A stretch of 64,000 nt of DNA from Kordiimonas gwangyangensis DSM 19435 = JCM 12864. GTDB lineage: Bacteria; Pseudomonadota; Alphaproteobacteria; Sphingomonadales; Kordiimonadaceae. The stretch spans positions 172,892 through 236,891 of the forward strand of contig NZ_AQXF01000001.1 in assembly GCF_000375545.1 (NCBI RefSeq), given 5' to 3'. The notes beneath the pieces are model-generated. The model searched no databases. It worked only from the letters and a program-made list of their open reading frames with translations, and was not told the DNA's origin. The stretch's first letter is position 1, and every line of letters begins with the position of its first letter. The position numbers were made by a program, and so were the translations under genes. This document shows, in pieces, positions 1-8,956 of the stretch.

Positions 1-581
1 CCACCAGCATGGTGGCGAACCATGTGCTGCCCGCCCCGCTTGGGGATTTCCTCGCCGCGCACAGCGGTGTCTCCCTCTCCCTCATGCAGATGGGTGGGCC
101 GGCGGTTGAAAGCGCGCTCAAACTTGGCGAGGTAGAGATCGGCTTCGCGATGCACGACCTTGACGCAAGTTTTGAGCAAGTCCCGGTGTTTGAGAGCCAG
201 ATTGCCGTGTGCATGCGCGCGGACCATGCGCGCGCCGGACAGAAGGACATCAGCTGGGACGAGCTGCTGCAGGAGCGTGTGGCAACACTGCCACGTGGTT
301 ACACCCTCCATGCCCGCTTGCTGATGGAAGCGCGGCGGCACGCGCGGGCGGCGAACATTGTGCTCGCAAGTGACGCCATGGGCCTCTTGGCCAAAACCGT
401 GGAGGCTGGCACCGCCGTCGGCCTTTTGATGGAAGCGGCGAAACCTTTGGGTGATCACATCGTGGCCCTCCCGATCCGTGAGAATGAGGGGCGGCATTTC
501 ACCATCAACGCCTGCTGGCGGCGCGACATGCCGCTCTCGGTAGCGGCCCGTGCCCTCATCGACTTTCTTGCGGAAAAATGA
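1..581 (+). CDS. LysR-family transcriptional regulator, C-terminal part (5' truncated by window)
   Basis: The open frame runs into the window edge, so only the last ~190 residues are seen. They match the type 2 periplasmic-binding-protein fold that is the effector domain of LysR regulators: an early segment reading TSMVANHVLPAPLGDF (first beta strand and helix), a central 'EIGFAMHD' strand and a late 'LLAKTVEAGTAVGLLMEAA' helix, where family members select the ligand. The DNA-binding helix-turn-helix lies upstream of the window. The first ATG at position 9 is internal to the domain and is unlikely to be the start. The inducer cannot be inferred. The family assignment rests on fold pattern, not on a named close homologue. 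Confidence 0.8.
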   Translation, partial: TSMVANHVLPAPLGDFLAAHSGVSLSLMQMGGPAVESALKLGEVEIGFAMHDLDASFEQVPVFESQIAVCMRADHARAGQKDISWDELLQERVATLPRGYTLHARLLMEARRHARAANIVLASDAMGLLAKTVEAGTAVGLLMEAAKPLGDHIVALPIRENEGRHFTINACWRRDMPLSVAARALIDFLAEK

Positions 582-627
582 CACCAAGCCACTGTTTTAT
601 AACGATTAAAAATTTCACCCCCCGCCT

Positions 628-657
628 CTTGAACAGCGAAAATGGCTTCCTAGATAT
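628..657 (+). promoter_or_regulatory. Candidate heat-shock (sigma-32) promoter of the hsp20 gene
   Basis: CTTGAA at 628-633 is followed after 15 bases by CCTAGATAT at 649-657. This resembles the sigma-32 consensus (CTTGAA, 13-17 bases, CCCCATNT) and lies about 75 bases before the small heat-shock protein start. The gene identity supports the call; the -10 match is imperfect. Confidence 0.45.
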
Positions 658-729
658 TTTTTGCCGGTGCCTCAAAGGGCCGGCGGCAGAATTGCCAAAG
701 TGAACATTGCTCAAAGGAGGATGTTAGCT

Positions 730-1218
730 ATGAGCAGATATGATTTTTCCCCGCTTTTCCGTTCCACCATCGGCTTCGACCGCATGGCCAACCTGCTTGA
801 TGCCGCGATGAAGACGGCAGATAGCGATATCAGCTATCCACCCTATGACATCGTGCAAGCGGACGACGACCGCTACCGCATCACCCTGAGCCTCGCCGGC
901 TTTACGGAGGATGACCTGACGGTCGAACAGCAGGACCGTTCGCTGGTTGTCACGGGCAGGAAAAAAGAGCGCAAGGAAGACAGCACCTTCCTGCACCGCG
1001 GTATCGCGACGCGCGATTTCCGGCGCGAGTTCCAGCTCGCCGACCATGTGAGCGTGACGGGCGCCAACCTCTCGAACGGGCTTCTGACCATCGACCTCAT
1101 GCGCGAGGTACCGGAGGAGATGAAACCTCGCCGGATTGAAATCCGCGAAGGCACGCCTGACGGCCTGATCGGCAAGGCGAAAAAACTGCTCTCGGACAAG
1201 AGCCAGAAAGCGGCCTGA
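730..1218 (+). CDS. Small heat-shock protein, Hsp20/IbpA family
   Basis: This 162-residue ATP-independent holdase binds unfolding proteins under stress and hands them to DnaK/ClpB. The N-terminus MSRYDFSPLFRSTIGFDR closely follows the E. coli IbpA/IbpB start. The alpha-crystallin domain spans about residues 33-130, beginning at 'YPPYDIVQADDDRYRI' and including the conserved 'GLLTIDLMREVPEE' strand. The start at 730 is chosen because AGGAGG at 715-720 is spaced 9 bases from it; an ATG at 721 directly abuts that site. The C-terminal I-x-I assembly motif seems to be present as 'RRIEIRE'. A heat-shock-like promoter precedes it and a strong terminator follows, so it is probably monocistronic. Confidence 0.93.
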   Translation: MSRYDFSPLFRSTIGFDRMANLLDAAMKTADSDISYPPYDIVQADDDRYRITLSLAGFTEDDLTVEQQDRSLVVTGRKKERKEDSTFLHRGIATRDFRREFQLADHVSVTGANLSNGLLTIDLMREVPEEMKPRRIEIREGTPDGLIGKAKKLLSDKSQKAA

Positions 1219-1238
1219 TAACAGCAGCTGAAAGAAAA

Positions 1239-1270
1239 AGGCCCGCCAAATATAGGCGGGCCTTTGTGTT
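1239..1270 (+). terminator. Intrinsic terminator after hsp20
   Basis: AGGCCCGCC (1239-1247) pairs with GGCGGGCCT (1255-1263) around a loop of AAATATA, followed by a T-rich stretch. The A-rich left flank lets it also serve the convergent chemoreceptor gene. Confidence 0.85.
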
Positions 1271-1290
1271 ATTCTGAATTCTACCGGCGT

Positions 1291-3444
1291 CTAACTACGC
1301 ATTTCGTCCACGAAGTCATTCACCTTGGCCTGTAGGTCGGTCACCATGGTCAGAAGCTCGATGGTGGCTTCGTCCACCGAGCTCATGGTCACCGCATTGG
1401 CGCGGGCGGCAAGGCCCACACCGTCAATGCTTTCAGACACTTTGGCCGTCATGTCAGACGCGACGGAAGCCGCGCGGCCGATCTCGTGCGTGGCAGCGGT
1501 TTGTTGCTCGACCGCGGCGGAAATGCTGGCGGAGATTTCATCGATGGTCGAGATACGCTTCGTGACACCGCGCACTGATTCGATTGCGGCACGAGTGGCG
1601 TCCTGCATTTCTTCGATCTGCTCCTCAATCTCGCGCGTTGCACTCGCTGTCTGGTTCGCAAGCGACTTCACTTCGCTTGCTACCACAGCAAAGCCCTTGC
1701 CCGCGTCCCCTGCACGCGCGGCCTCAATGGTGGCGTTAAGGGCAAGAAGGTTCGTTTGCTCCGCGATATCATTGATGAGCTTGACGACGGCACCCACACG
1801 CTGAGCCACGCCGTCCAGCGTGTCTACCGTATGCACGGCCGAGTTTGCGGCCTCAGTCGCCGTGCGGGTGGATGAGGAAGCGTCCTGAACGCGGTTGTTG
1901 ATTTCCGCGATGGAGGCAGCCATTTCCTCCGCCGCTGAGGCAACGGTTTGCACGCTCGTGCCCGCTTCCTGTGAGTTTTCCACACTTTCGGACGATTTGG
2001 CCGCGGTCTCGTTGGCGGACGCCCCCACCATGCGGGATGATTCTTTGAGGATTTCAGTGCGTTCAATCACCTGCGCGATAATGCCGGACACCATCTCTTC
2101 AAAATGGTCCGCCATGGCACGGCGCGCGCGGCGCTGCTCGACCTGAATACGGTCTTCTTCCTCGCGGCGCTGGGCTTCACGTTCGATCTGCTCCTGCTGT
2201 TTTTCAAGCTCGCGCTGGGCTTCACGTTCCTTGCGCTGGCTCTCAGCCTCGCGGGCTTCTGCTTCCATGCGCTGGCGATCAACAAGTGCATCCCGGAAGC
2301 CCTCAAGCGCGCGGGCGAAGCGGCCGATTTCCTTGTCAAAGTCAGTATAGGGAACTTCTGCTTCAAGGTTGCCTTCCCCAAGGTCGCCCATGGTGCTAAT
2401 GAGCCGGTTGATGGGTTTGGACAGGCTCTGCACAATGGCGATGCCAAGTACCGTCACCAGCACAAGCGCCAACACTGCCTGCATCAGCATGGCCGTTTCC
2501 TTGGCTGCGATGCGTTCATACTGCTGCTCCGCGCTGGTCTCAAGCTTGCGGAACAGCGTGCTTTCAACCTCCCGCATCAGCTCAATTCGCTTGGTGGAGG
2601 ACGCGAACCATTCTGTACCGCTGAAGCCAACATCCAGGGGGCCAACACCCGCACCCATCAACGCTTCTCGTTTGGCGAGGAATTCGTTGACAGCACTGCC
2701 CGCGACCACCCGGTCAAAGCTTTTGGCCACTTCCGTCCCGCCATAGCGGCGCATCTGGGCGACATAGCTTTCCTGTGAGTTAATCAGACCAATAAAACGC
2801 TGGTAAAGCGCCGCATTGAACTGCTTGCCACCCACGGCAGCCGCGCCCACAGCACGCTCAAGCCCCGAGGCTTCTTTGGCGCGGGAGAGTGCGTTGATGG
2901 TCACCAGTTCCTGCCCGAGCCAGGCGGCAACGGTATTGGCGGCGATATTATCGATCGAGCCCAAGCCAGCCTCAATGATGCCGGTATAATAAGCAGCCAT
3001 TTGCGGCACGGTTACCTTCAGGTCGTCAACCCGGCCGCGGAAATCACCGAGGGCTTTGGCCTCACCCGCAAAGGCCTGCACTGGCCCAAGCACGGCATCA
3101 GACATGCGCTGAATGTCCTCTGACGCGAGCGTGGCTTTCAGTGTCGTGAGCGCGCTGTCCACCGTTTTGCGCTGCTCTTCAAGCGCACTGGCGAAGTTCA
3201 CCCCGCCCTGTGAGCCGATAAAACCCGCCGAGAGGCCACGTTCGACCTGAAGCTCGTGGATGAATTCGCTGATATCCTCGCCCACCACGGTCAGGTCGGC
3301 TGCGACATCGGCTTCACGGCGTTCGGCTTCCAGCACCAGATATTCGCCGATAATGAACCACACCATGAAGGCAAGCGGAACCAGCCCGAAGACAAGAAGG
3401 CGGGACCGAATACTGAATGCACTAAGAAACTTGATCACGTTCAT
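1291..3444 (-). CDS. Methyl-accepting chemotaxis protein with NIT (nitrate/nitrite-sensing) domain
   Basis: A ~717-residue transmembrane chemoreceptor. In order: a short cytoplasmic start, membrane segment one (about 13-33), a periplasmic NIT-type helical sensor domain (about 45-290) with the family signature '[14 protein letters not shown]', membrane segment two (about 318-340, '[16 protein letters not shown]'), a HAMP linker, a long charged coiled coil rich in E/R/Q (about 385-450), and the methyl-accepting signalling domain with the hairpin tip '[20 protein letters not shown]'. It signals to CheA/CheW. The NIT family includes nitrate/nitrite sensors, but the ligand here is inferred only from the domain. 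GTG at 3450 is an alternative start; ATG at 3444 sits behind GGGG/GGAG. No che genes are nearby. Confidence 0.92.
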   Translation of the reverse strand: MNVIKFLSAFSIRSRLLVFGLVPLAFMVWFIIGEYLVLEAERREADVAADLTVVGEDISEFIHELQVERGLSAGFIGSQGGVNFASALEEQRKTVDSALTTLKATLASEDIQRMSDAVLGPVQAFAGEAKALGDFRGRVDDLKVTVPQMAAYYTGIIEAGLGSIDNIAANTVAAWLGQELVTINALSRAKEASGLERAVGAAAVGGKQFNAALYQRFIGLINSQESYVAQMRRYGGTEVAKSFDRVVAGSAVNEFLAKREALMGAGVGPLDVGFSGTEWFASSTKRIELMREVESTLFRKLETSAEQQYERIAAKETAMLMQAVLALVLVTVLGIAIVQSLSKPINRLISTMGDLGEGNLEAEVPYTDFDKEIGRFARALEGFRDALVDRQRMEAEAREAESQRKEREAQRELEKQQEQIEREAQRREEEDRIQVEQRRARRAMADHFEEMVSGIIAQVIERTEILKESSRMVGASANETAAKSSESVENSQEAGTSVQTVASAAEEMAASIAEINNRVQDASSSTRTATEAANSAVHTVDTLDGVAQRVGAVVKLINDIAEQTNLLALNATIEAARAGDAGKGFAVVASEVKSLANQTASATREIEEQIEEMQDATRAAIESVRGVTKRISTIDEISASISAAVEQQTAATHEIGRAASVASDMTAKVSESIDGVGLAARANAVTMSSVDEATIELLTMVTDLQAKVNDFVDEMRS

Positions 3445-3812
3445 CTCCACTCACCCCAAATCGTGCGTTTAGATCAGCGAAACCTTTAGCGTGGCCTGTA
3501 ACTATCGCCTGTAGTACCTGAAAACTTTCGAAAGCGAGCATGCTTCGTATTTCACCGCCAAATTCACACGGCCAACACACTCACCAAGGGTGGGCGTGCC
3601 CTAAGGTGCTGTGCAAACTGTGAAATTTCGGTTAATTGGAAATCACTTTCGCGCGTAAGCACGAATCTTTACAGTCGTTTGCGGTGACGCCCGTTTCATT
3701 AATCTGTTTTAAACGAATGTTTATTACCGTAGGCGTCTTGGGGAAGGGCCGGACATGCGGCCAGTAATCAGTTCTGTTTCGATTTTGCTTTGCCACACGA
3801 AGGAGGGGACCC
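3445..3812. other. Intergenic region between divergent chemoreceptor and TonB-domain genes
   Basis: An AT-rich spacer of about 370 bases that must hold both divergent promoters. Small palindromes such as CTTTCGAAAG are visible, but I find no convincing operator, RNA gene or short coding frame. The region ends in AAGGAGGGGACCC, a strong ribosome-binding site for the gene at 3813. Confidence 0.5.
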
Positions 3813-4523
3813 ATGATCCTTACTCACACCAAAGCACTATTGATTGGCGCCACATTCGCCGCGGCCATATCAGCTCCCACTTATGCAGATGAAGATGAGC
3901 TCCAGTCATGGGGCGTGAAGGTTTATGACCGTTTTGCCGCCGGGCAGCGTTACCCGCGCCAGGCTGTGGAACAAAAGCTTGAAGGCACTGTGAAGGTGCA
4001 GGTGACGGTCGCGAAATCCGGCTCCATCGTCGGTTTCGCCATCAACCGGTCATCAGGGCATGAGGTGCTGGACGCCGAAGTGCTGAACATTCTTGACCGG
4101 ATCAACCCACTGCCACCGCTGCCGGAAGGCAAGGATATTTATGTCTTCAAGGTGCCGCTTCGCTTCCAGATGGACGATACGGCAACAACCATGGAGGCAA
4201 ACGTTGAAGTCGCTGGCCCCGCCGCCACATGGAAAGATTGGCAACGTGACGTGCAGCGCACCCTTGCCCGCAATCAGGGTTACCCGACCCAGCTGATTGA
4301 GGAAGGCATCGAAGGCACCGTGAAGGTGCGTGTGAATGTGGGCGCGGACGGCACCATCATGGGCCAAAGAGTTGTCGAGAGTTCCGGCAGCGACATTCTG
4401 GACGATGAAGCCATCGACCTGATGCGCCGTATCAGTTTCCCGCCACTACCTGAGGGCCGGGACAGTATCGCACTGACCATCCCCCTCAATTACCGCCTGG
4501 CGAGCAACAGCCGCCGCGGATAG
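3813..4523 (+). CDS. Exported protein with two tandem TonB C-terminal domains
   Basis: A 236-residue protein with a Sec signal peptide (cleavage likely after 'SAPTYA', residue ~25). Two TonB_C-like domains follow, at about 40-115 and 150-228. Each carries the family hallmarks: 'YPRQAVEQKLEGTVKVQVTV' and the parallel 'YPTQLIEEGIEGTVKVRVNV', then 'SSGHEVLDAEVLNIL' / 'SSGSDILDDEAIDLM' and a PLPEG turn. Classical TonB has one such domain on a membrane anchor with a proline-rich spanner. Here there is no anchor left after cleavage and no proline-rich arm, so it is not a standard energy transducer. It may bind TonB-box or periplasmic partners, but the function is unknown. It is flanked by a terminator and appears monocistronic. 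Confidence 0.85.
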   Translation: MILTHTKALLIGATFAAAISAPTYADEDELQSWGVKVYDRFAAGQRYPRQAVEQKLEGTVKVQVTVAKSGSIVGFAINRSSGHEVLDAEVLNILDRINPLPPLPEGKDIYVFKVPLRFQMDDTATTMEANVEVAGPAATWKDWQRDVQRTLARNQGYPTQLIEEGIEGTVKVRVNVGADGTIMGQRVVESSGSDILDDEAIDLMRRISFPPLPEGRDSIALTIPLNYRLASNSRRG

Positions 4524-4561
4524 TCCGAGCCACGACAGATGCTCTTCCGTCAAGAGAAGAG

Positions 4562-4600
4562 AAAAGCCCGACGGGAAACCGCCGGGCTTTTGATTTTTTT
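4562..4600 (+). terminator. Intrinsic terminator after the TonB-domain gene
   Basis: AAAGCCCGACGG pairs with CCGCCGGGCTTT around GAAA, with one mismatch, followed by TGATTTTTTTT. The opposing A-run may also serve the convergent acyl-CoA dehydrogenase operon. Confidence 0.88.
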
Positions 4601-4618
4601 TGGCCTATCCGCAGGCGC

Positions 4619-5734
4619 TTATGCGGCGCGCGACAGCTTCTGGAAACGCTTCAGGTGATAATCGGTGTCACCAAAATAATGGTCAATCATCACAAGGCGC
4701 TTGGCCACGTGCGCGAGCAACAGTTCCCACGTCACGCCGATACCGCCGTGCATCTGCACAGCTTCTTCGGCCACCATGCGACCAATGCGGCCCACGAGGG
4801 CTTTAGCAGCAGAAAGGTGTTTCTCCCGCTCGTCACTTTCGAGCTTTGATGCTGCAAGCAGCACGATGGAGCGCGCCTGTTCGATCTCGAGGCACATGTC
4901 CACCATGCGGTGCTGGAGAACCTGGAACTTGCCGATTGGCACACCGAACTGGGTGCGCGTGCGCAGGTATTCAAGCGTGGCATCGCGCGCGTTTTCCATC
5001 GCACCCAGGCTTTCCGCACAGAGTGCAAAGGTTGCGCGGGCGATAGCGCGGGACGTTGCGTCTTCCGCAGCCTGACCCTCAAGAAGGATATCGTCCGCCG
5101 AAACCGCTACACCCTCAAACTGCACTTCAGCAGCCGAGAACCCGTCATGGGTTTTGTAGTTGCGGAGGCTCACACCAGCGGCGTCGCGGGATACAAGCAC
5201 AAGCGCACGACCATTTGGACCTTTGGCAGAGACAATGAGTGTATCCGCCTGTCCACCGTTAATCACAACAGACTTGGCGCCCGAAAGCTTGAAGCCGCTG
5301 CCGTCAGCCGTGAGCGCAGTTTCCACCACGTCAGCGTTATAGCGGGCGCCCGGCTCATAATGCGCGAAGGCAAGAAGGTGCTCACCCGCGACTACGTTAT
5401 CCAGAAGCGCCGGGCCACGGCCCTTGGCATCTTCTTCCGCGAGCAGGCCAGCACCCAGCACAGCGGTTGCGAGGAAAGGCTCCACCACGATACCGCGACC
5501 CAGTTCTTCCATCACCACCATGATGTCGATGCCGGTGCCGCCAAGGCCGCCAACACGCTCCGGCAATACCGCCGCCACAAGGCCAAGCTCCGCCAGCTCA
5601 CCCCAGATCTCAGCCGAATAACCGGCTTCGGATTTGATGATCTTGTCGCGGGTTTCAAAGTCATACTTCTGGCGCACGAAACGCGCGACCATGTCCTTGA
5701 GGAGGGTATGATCTTCACTCAGATTAAAATCCAT
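4619..5734 (-). CDS. Acyl-CoA dehydrogenase family protein (second, FadE28-like subunit)
   Basis: A 371-residue FAD flavoprotein fold: N-terminal helical domain (about 1-115), middle beta domain (about 120-220, 'KLSGAKSVVINGG') and C-terminal helical domain (about 225-371), including 'YLRTRTQFGVPIGKFQVLQH' and 'AVQMHGGIGVTWE'. It lies 17 bases after the larger dehydrogenase. This two-gene arrangement is known for alpha2beta2 heterotetrameric acyl-CoA dehydrogenases, for example those acting on sterol side chains in actinobacteria. In such pairs one subunit supplies the catalytic glutamate and the other completes the FAD site. I infer a non-catalytic partner role. The substrate, perhaps a branched or ring-bearing acyl-CoA, cannot be told from sequence. 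Confidence 0.9.
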   Translation of the reverse strand: MDFNLSEDHTLLKDMVARFVRQKYDFETRDKIIKSEAGYSAEIWGELAELGLVAAVLPERVGGLGGTGIDIMVVMEELGRGIVVEPFLATAVLGAGLLAEEDAKGRGPALLDNVVAGEHLLAFAHYEPGARYNADVVETALTADGSGFKLSGAKSVVINGGQADTLIVSAKGPNGRALVLVSRDAAGVSLRNYKTHDGFSAAEVQFEGVAVSADDILLEGQAAEDATSRAIARATFALCAESLGAMENARDATLEYLRTRTQFGVPIGKFQVLQHRMVDMCLEIEQARSIVLLAASKLESDEREKHLSAAKALVGRIGRMVAEEAVQMHGGIGVTWELLLAHVAKRLVMIDHYFGDTDYHLKRFQKLSRAA

Positions 5735-5751
5735 GATGCAAACCCCTTCCC

Positions 5752-6951
5752 TTAAAGCCCAAGGATCATCTTGGAGATGATGTTGCGCTGAATCTCGTTC
5801 GAGCCGCCATAAATGGAATATTTGCGGCGGTTGAAATAGTGACCGGCATAGGAGTTGGCGCCCTCTGGGCCAATCGGCTCCTCATTCGCGCCCGGCAATT
5901 CAAGCTCTGGCATGAACGGCAGCGCGTATGGGCCAACCGCACGGCGCAGAAGGTCGCTGATTTCCTGACGGATCACCGAACCCTTGATCTTGAGCATGGA
6001 GCTTTCCGCGCCCGGCGCACCCCCGGCCTGCGCTTGCGCCAGCACCCGCAGGTTCGTCAGTTCCATGGCCATCAGGTCCAGTTCCACATTGGCGATACGC
6101 TCGGCAAAGGCCGGGTCGTCAATGAGCTTGGTGCCGTCGCCCGCATCCGTCTCGGCCGCGATGCGCTTGAGTTTCTTGAGGCCTTCCTTGGCCGCCGCCA
6201 CACCGGCGATGCCCACACGTTCGTGCTGCAGCAGGTATTTGGCGTAGGTCCAACCTTTGTTTTCTTCACCCACGAGATTCTCGACCGGGACTTTCACGTC
6301 CTGGAAGAAGACCTCGTTCACCTCATGGCCGCCCTCGATCGTGATGATCGGGCGCATTTCAACGCCGGGAGTGTTGAGGTCAATAAGAAGGAAGCTGATG
6401 CCTTCCTGCGGCTTGCCCTGATTGGACGTGCGCACAAGGCAGAAGATCCAGTCCGCATACTGGCCCATGGTGGTCCAGGTTTTCTGGCCGTTCACGATAT
6501 AATGGTCGCCCTCACGCACGGCTTTGGTCTTGAGGCTCGCGAGGTCGGAACCGGAGCCCGGCTCGGAATAACCCTGACACCACCAGTCATCGCAGTTGAG
6601 GATACGCGGCAGGTAATGTGCTTTCTGTTCTTCCGAACCGAAAGCGATCAGCACTGGCCCAAGCATGTTAAGGCCGAAAGGCGGCAGCTCGGGCGCGCCC
6701 GCTTTCACGCACTCTTCCTCAAAAATATGCTTCTGGAACGGGGTAAAGCCGGAGCCACCATATTCCTTCGGCCAGCTGTGCACCGACCAGCCCTTTTCAT
6801 TCAGGATGCGCTGCCAGGTGATATAGTCTTCCCGCGCAGGCATGCGACCCGCTTTCACAGCTTTCGAGATATGGGCCGGCAGTTTTTCTGCCAGAAACGA
6901 ACGCACTTCCTCACGGAAGGCTTTGTCTTCTTCGGTATAGTCGAGACGCAT
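5752..6951 (-). CDS. Acyl-CoA dehydrogenase (catalytic, FadE29-like subunit)
   Basis: A ~399-residue acyl-CoA dehydrogenase. It shows 'GYSEPGSGSDLASLKT' (flavin/substrate signature), 'GQKTWTTMGQYADW', and the C-terminal 'YGGSNEIQRNIISKMILGL'. The glutamate of the MCAD-type 'YEG' motif is replaced by glycine in 'IYGGSNE'. The alternative base used by isovaleryl- and long-chain dehydrogenases appears to be present at E244 in 'LLQHERVGIAG'. The start at 6951 (MRLDYTEEDKAF) follows family usage; an in-frame ATG at 6984 would add 11 residues without a better ribosome-binding site. It is first in an operon with the 371-residue partner. It probably catalyses alpha,beta-dehydrogenation in a beta-oxidation branch. 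Confidence 0.9.
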   Translation of the reverse strand: MRLDYTEEDKAFREEVRSFLAEKLPAHISKAVKAGRMPAREDYITWQRILNEKGWSVHSWPKEYGGSGFTPFQKHIFEEECVKAGAPELPPFGLNMLGPVLIAFGSEEQKAHYLPRILNCDDWWCQGYSEPGSGSDLASLKTKAVREGDHYIVNGQKTWTTMGQYADWIFCLVRTSNQGKPQEGISFLLIDLNTPGVEMRPIITIEGGHEVNEVFFQDVKVPVENLVGEENKGWTYAKYLLQHERVGIAGVAAAKEGLKKLKRIAAETDAGDGTKLIDDPAFAERIANVELDLMAMELTNLRVLAQAQAGGAPGAESSMLKIKGSVIRQEISDLLRRAVGPYALPFMPELELPGANEEPIGPEGANSYAGHYFNRRKYSIYGGSNEIQRNIISKMILGL

Positions 6952-7357
6952 TGTACCAATCCAACAGTTGTTAGCCTTGTTCATGGCTCAAACTAGGCCG
7001 ACGAACGCGGGCTTCAAGGCTTGGCAGCAAGGAATCTTGGCGGAAACCACACTCGCAATAAGCGCAGGCTTTAGAACGGCCCAAAAAGCGGTGAAAAACA
7101 AATATTCATCAAGCCATTGCGCACACCGCACAGAATTAAGGCTAAAGCCTCTAGTATTCGAAAATCAATTAACAAAGAAACCACGTTATTTACTAATCAT
7201 TAACCATAACTGTATAAAATTTTACATTATTCGTTTAGAATAGTTTTATTCAAATAAATAAACTAGATTTTCTTTCCTGAATTCGGTATGAATTACTTGG
7301 GGCGACGATTCGAGGTCGAGTAATCTGACCGCCCGACCAATCGACAACCGAAGGTAT
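6952..7357. other. AT-rich intergenic region with divergent promoters
   Basis: About 400 bases separating the acyl-CoA dehydrogenase operon from the kinase at 7358. The 7130-7270 part is markedly AT-rich (runs such as AATTAACCATAACTG and TTATTCAAATAAATAAAC), unlike its neighbours, and is the likely promoter zone. I see no RNA gene or convincing coding frame. Confidence 0.5.
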
Positions 7358-8449
7358 ATGATGCCAACCCGGTTTATGGATATTTTGTTGGTTGACGACA
7401 GCCGCGCAGACCGCCGTTTCATTACGCGCGAGCTGAAGCGCTGCGGCAGCCCGTACCATGTTGATACCGCCGAGACGGTCGCTGGCGCGCGCGAGATGCT
7501 GAGCCACAAGCATTACGACTGCGTGCTGCTGGACTATAACCTCCCGGATTCTGACGGCCTCGCGCTCATGGAAGGCATGCACCATATGCCCGGCAACGGC
7601 CACACCGGCGTTGTGATGATCACCGGCGAAGGCAATGAGAAGATTGCCGCGCAGGCCATCAAGCTTGGTGCCAACGAATATATCTCCAAAAAGCAGATGG
7701 ACGGCCGCCGCCTCTCCGTCGCGCTCGACCGCGCGATTGAACATTCGCGGGCGCGCCGCACGCGCGACCACCAGCGGCTGGTGATGGAAAACTTCGCCTC
7801 AAGCGCCGCGCATGACCTTGCGAACCCGCTCTCGGGGCTGATCGGTTTCCTGACCCTCGCACAGCAATCGTTCGAGAAGGGCACTACCGAGCGTGTGCCC
7901 GAGTTTCTCGAGAACGCCATGACCTCCGCGCTTTATATGAAGCAGTTGGTGATGGACCTGTTGCACTATGCCCGCACCGGCACATCAGCCGATGATCCGG
8001 AAGTGGTGAATGTTGCTGACAGTGTGCGCACCGCGCTAAACGTGCTCGCGGAAGCGATTGAAAAGTCGGGCGCGATCATCCGTGTCGGTGATCTTCCAAC
8101 GGTTGAGGCCTACCCCACCGAACTGGTGCAATTGTTCCAGAACCTCATTGGCAACAGCATCAAATACGCAGGCGACAAAACGCCTGAGATTGATATCTCC
8201 GCCACGCAGGAGGGCGACCATTTCATCATCACCGTGGCGGACAACGGCGTCGGCATCCCGGAAAATTCGCGCCGCGCCATCTTCACACCGCTTCTCAGGC
8301 TTTATAACGAGGGCGTGGAAGGCTCGGGCCTCGGCCTTGCCATCTGCACCAAGATCATGGACCTGCACCACGGCGAAATCTGGTGTGACGAGCGCGAAGG
8401 TGGCGGCAGCTACTTCCGCTTCACCCTGCGCCCAAGGCTTGAAGACTAG
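7358..8449 (+). CDS. Response-regulator/histidine-kinase fusion (REC-HisKA-HATPase)
   Basis: A 363-residue soluble protein with an inverted layout: an N-terminal receiver domain (about 6-125; acidic pair in 'ILLVDDS', phospho-acceptor in 'CVLLDYNLPDSDG', lysine in 'YISKKQ'), then a HisKA-like helix pair with the phospho-histidine in 'SSAAHDLANPLSGLIGF' (about 150), then an HATPase_c domain with N-box 'NLIGNSIKY', G1 'DNGVGIP' and G2 'GSGLGLAI'. There is no membrane segment. Kinases with an N-terminal receiver often act as intermediates downstream of another sensor. It is convergent with the ethylene-receptor-like kinase and response regulator at 8531-10847, so a shared pathway is plausible but not shown. 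Two adjacent ATGs (7358, 7361) are possible starts. Confidence 0.88.
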   Translation: MMPTRFMDILLVDDSRADRRFITRELKRCGSPYHVDTAETVAGAREMLSHKHYDCVLLDYNLPDSDGLALMEGMHHMPGNGHTGVVMITGEGNEKIAAQAIKLGANEYISKKQMDGRRLSVALDRAIEHSRARRTRDHQRLVMENFASSAAHDLANPLSGLIGFLTLAQQSFEKGTTERVPEFLENAMTSALYMKQLVMDLLHYARTGTSADDPEVVNVADSVRTALNVLAEAIEKSGAIIRVGDLPTVEAYPTELVQLFQNLIGNSIKYAGDKTPEIDISATQEGDHFIITVADNGVGIPENSRRAIFTPLLRLYNEGVEGSGLGLAICTKIMDLHHGEIWCDEREGGGSYFRFTLRPRLED

Positions 8450-8475
8450 AATTCTGAGCACCTACCAAGGCAAAA

Positions 8476-8512
8476 GAAAGGGCCCGACCAAATATGGCGG
8501 GCCCTTTTCTTC
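8476..8512 (+). terminator. Bidirectional intrinsic terminator
   Basis: AAAGGGCCCGACCA pairs with TGGCGGGCCCTTT around AATA (one mismatch), flanked by A-rich and T-rich sides. It lies between convergent signalling genes. Its loop region CCAAATATGG resembles the CCAAATATAGG of the terminator at 1239. Confidence 0.85.
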
Positions 8513-8530
8513 AAGCGCATGCTCACAGGG

Positions 8531-8956
8531 TCAAGCAGGCAGTTCCGCCGCCTTGAACCAGAACTCGGACAGCGACTGCATGGCCGTCACAAAGCCATCG
8601 AGGTCATGCGGCTTCTTGAGGTAGCTGTTGGCACCAAGGTCGTAACAGTCCTGCACGTCACGCTCATCATCTGATGTGCTGAGGATCACCACCGGGATTT
8701 TGCGGAATTCGTCGCTATGCTTGATGGTGCGCAGCACCTCACGCCCGTCAACACCCGGCAGGTTCAGATCCAGTAGCACGAGGGACGGACGCTGGGCGCC
8801 GTCCGGCCGTTTGGACAGCAGCAGGTAATTGATGGCACGGCGGCCATCGGCGCAGTGCTCAACAGGGTTTTCAACACCGGCTTTCTTGAAGGCGCGTTTG
8901 GTTACGCGCACATCGGCGGGGCTGTCTTCGACCAGAAGGATCAATCCGTCACTCAT
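8531..8956 (-). CDS. Single-domain response regulator (Rcp1/CheY-like)
   Basis: A 141-residue stand-alone receiver: acidic residues in 'LILLVEDSPAD', phospho-acceptor aspartate in 'LVLLDLNLPGVDG', serine/threonine in 'VVILSTSDDE' and lysine in 'SYLKKPHD'. No output domain. It resembles Rcp1-type regulators partnered with phytochrome-like kinases. Its ATG (8956) lies inside the last codons of the preceding kinase gene, with an 8-base overlap, so the two are translationally coupled. It is the likely phospho-acceptor of that kinase. Confidence 0.93.
   Translation of the reverse strand: MSDGLILLVEDSPADVRVTKRAFKKAGVENPVEHCADGRRAINYLLLSKRPDGAQRPSLVLLDLNLPGVDGREVLRTIKHSDEFRKIPVVILSTSDDERDVQDCYDLGANSYLKKPHDLDGFVTAMQSLSEFWFKAAELPA

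Noticed and set aside
5839..6996. 385-codon frame opposite the acyl-CoA dehydrogenase
   Set aside because: Arginine/histidine-rich antisense shadow with no domain.
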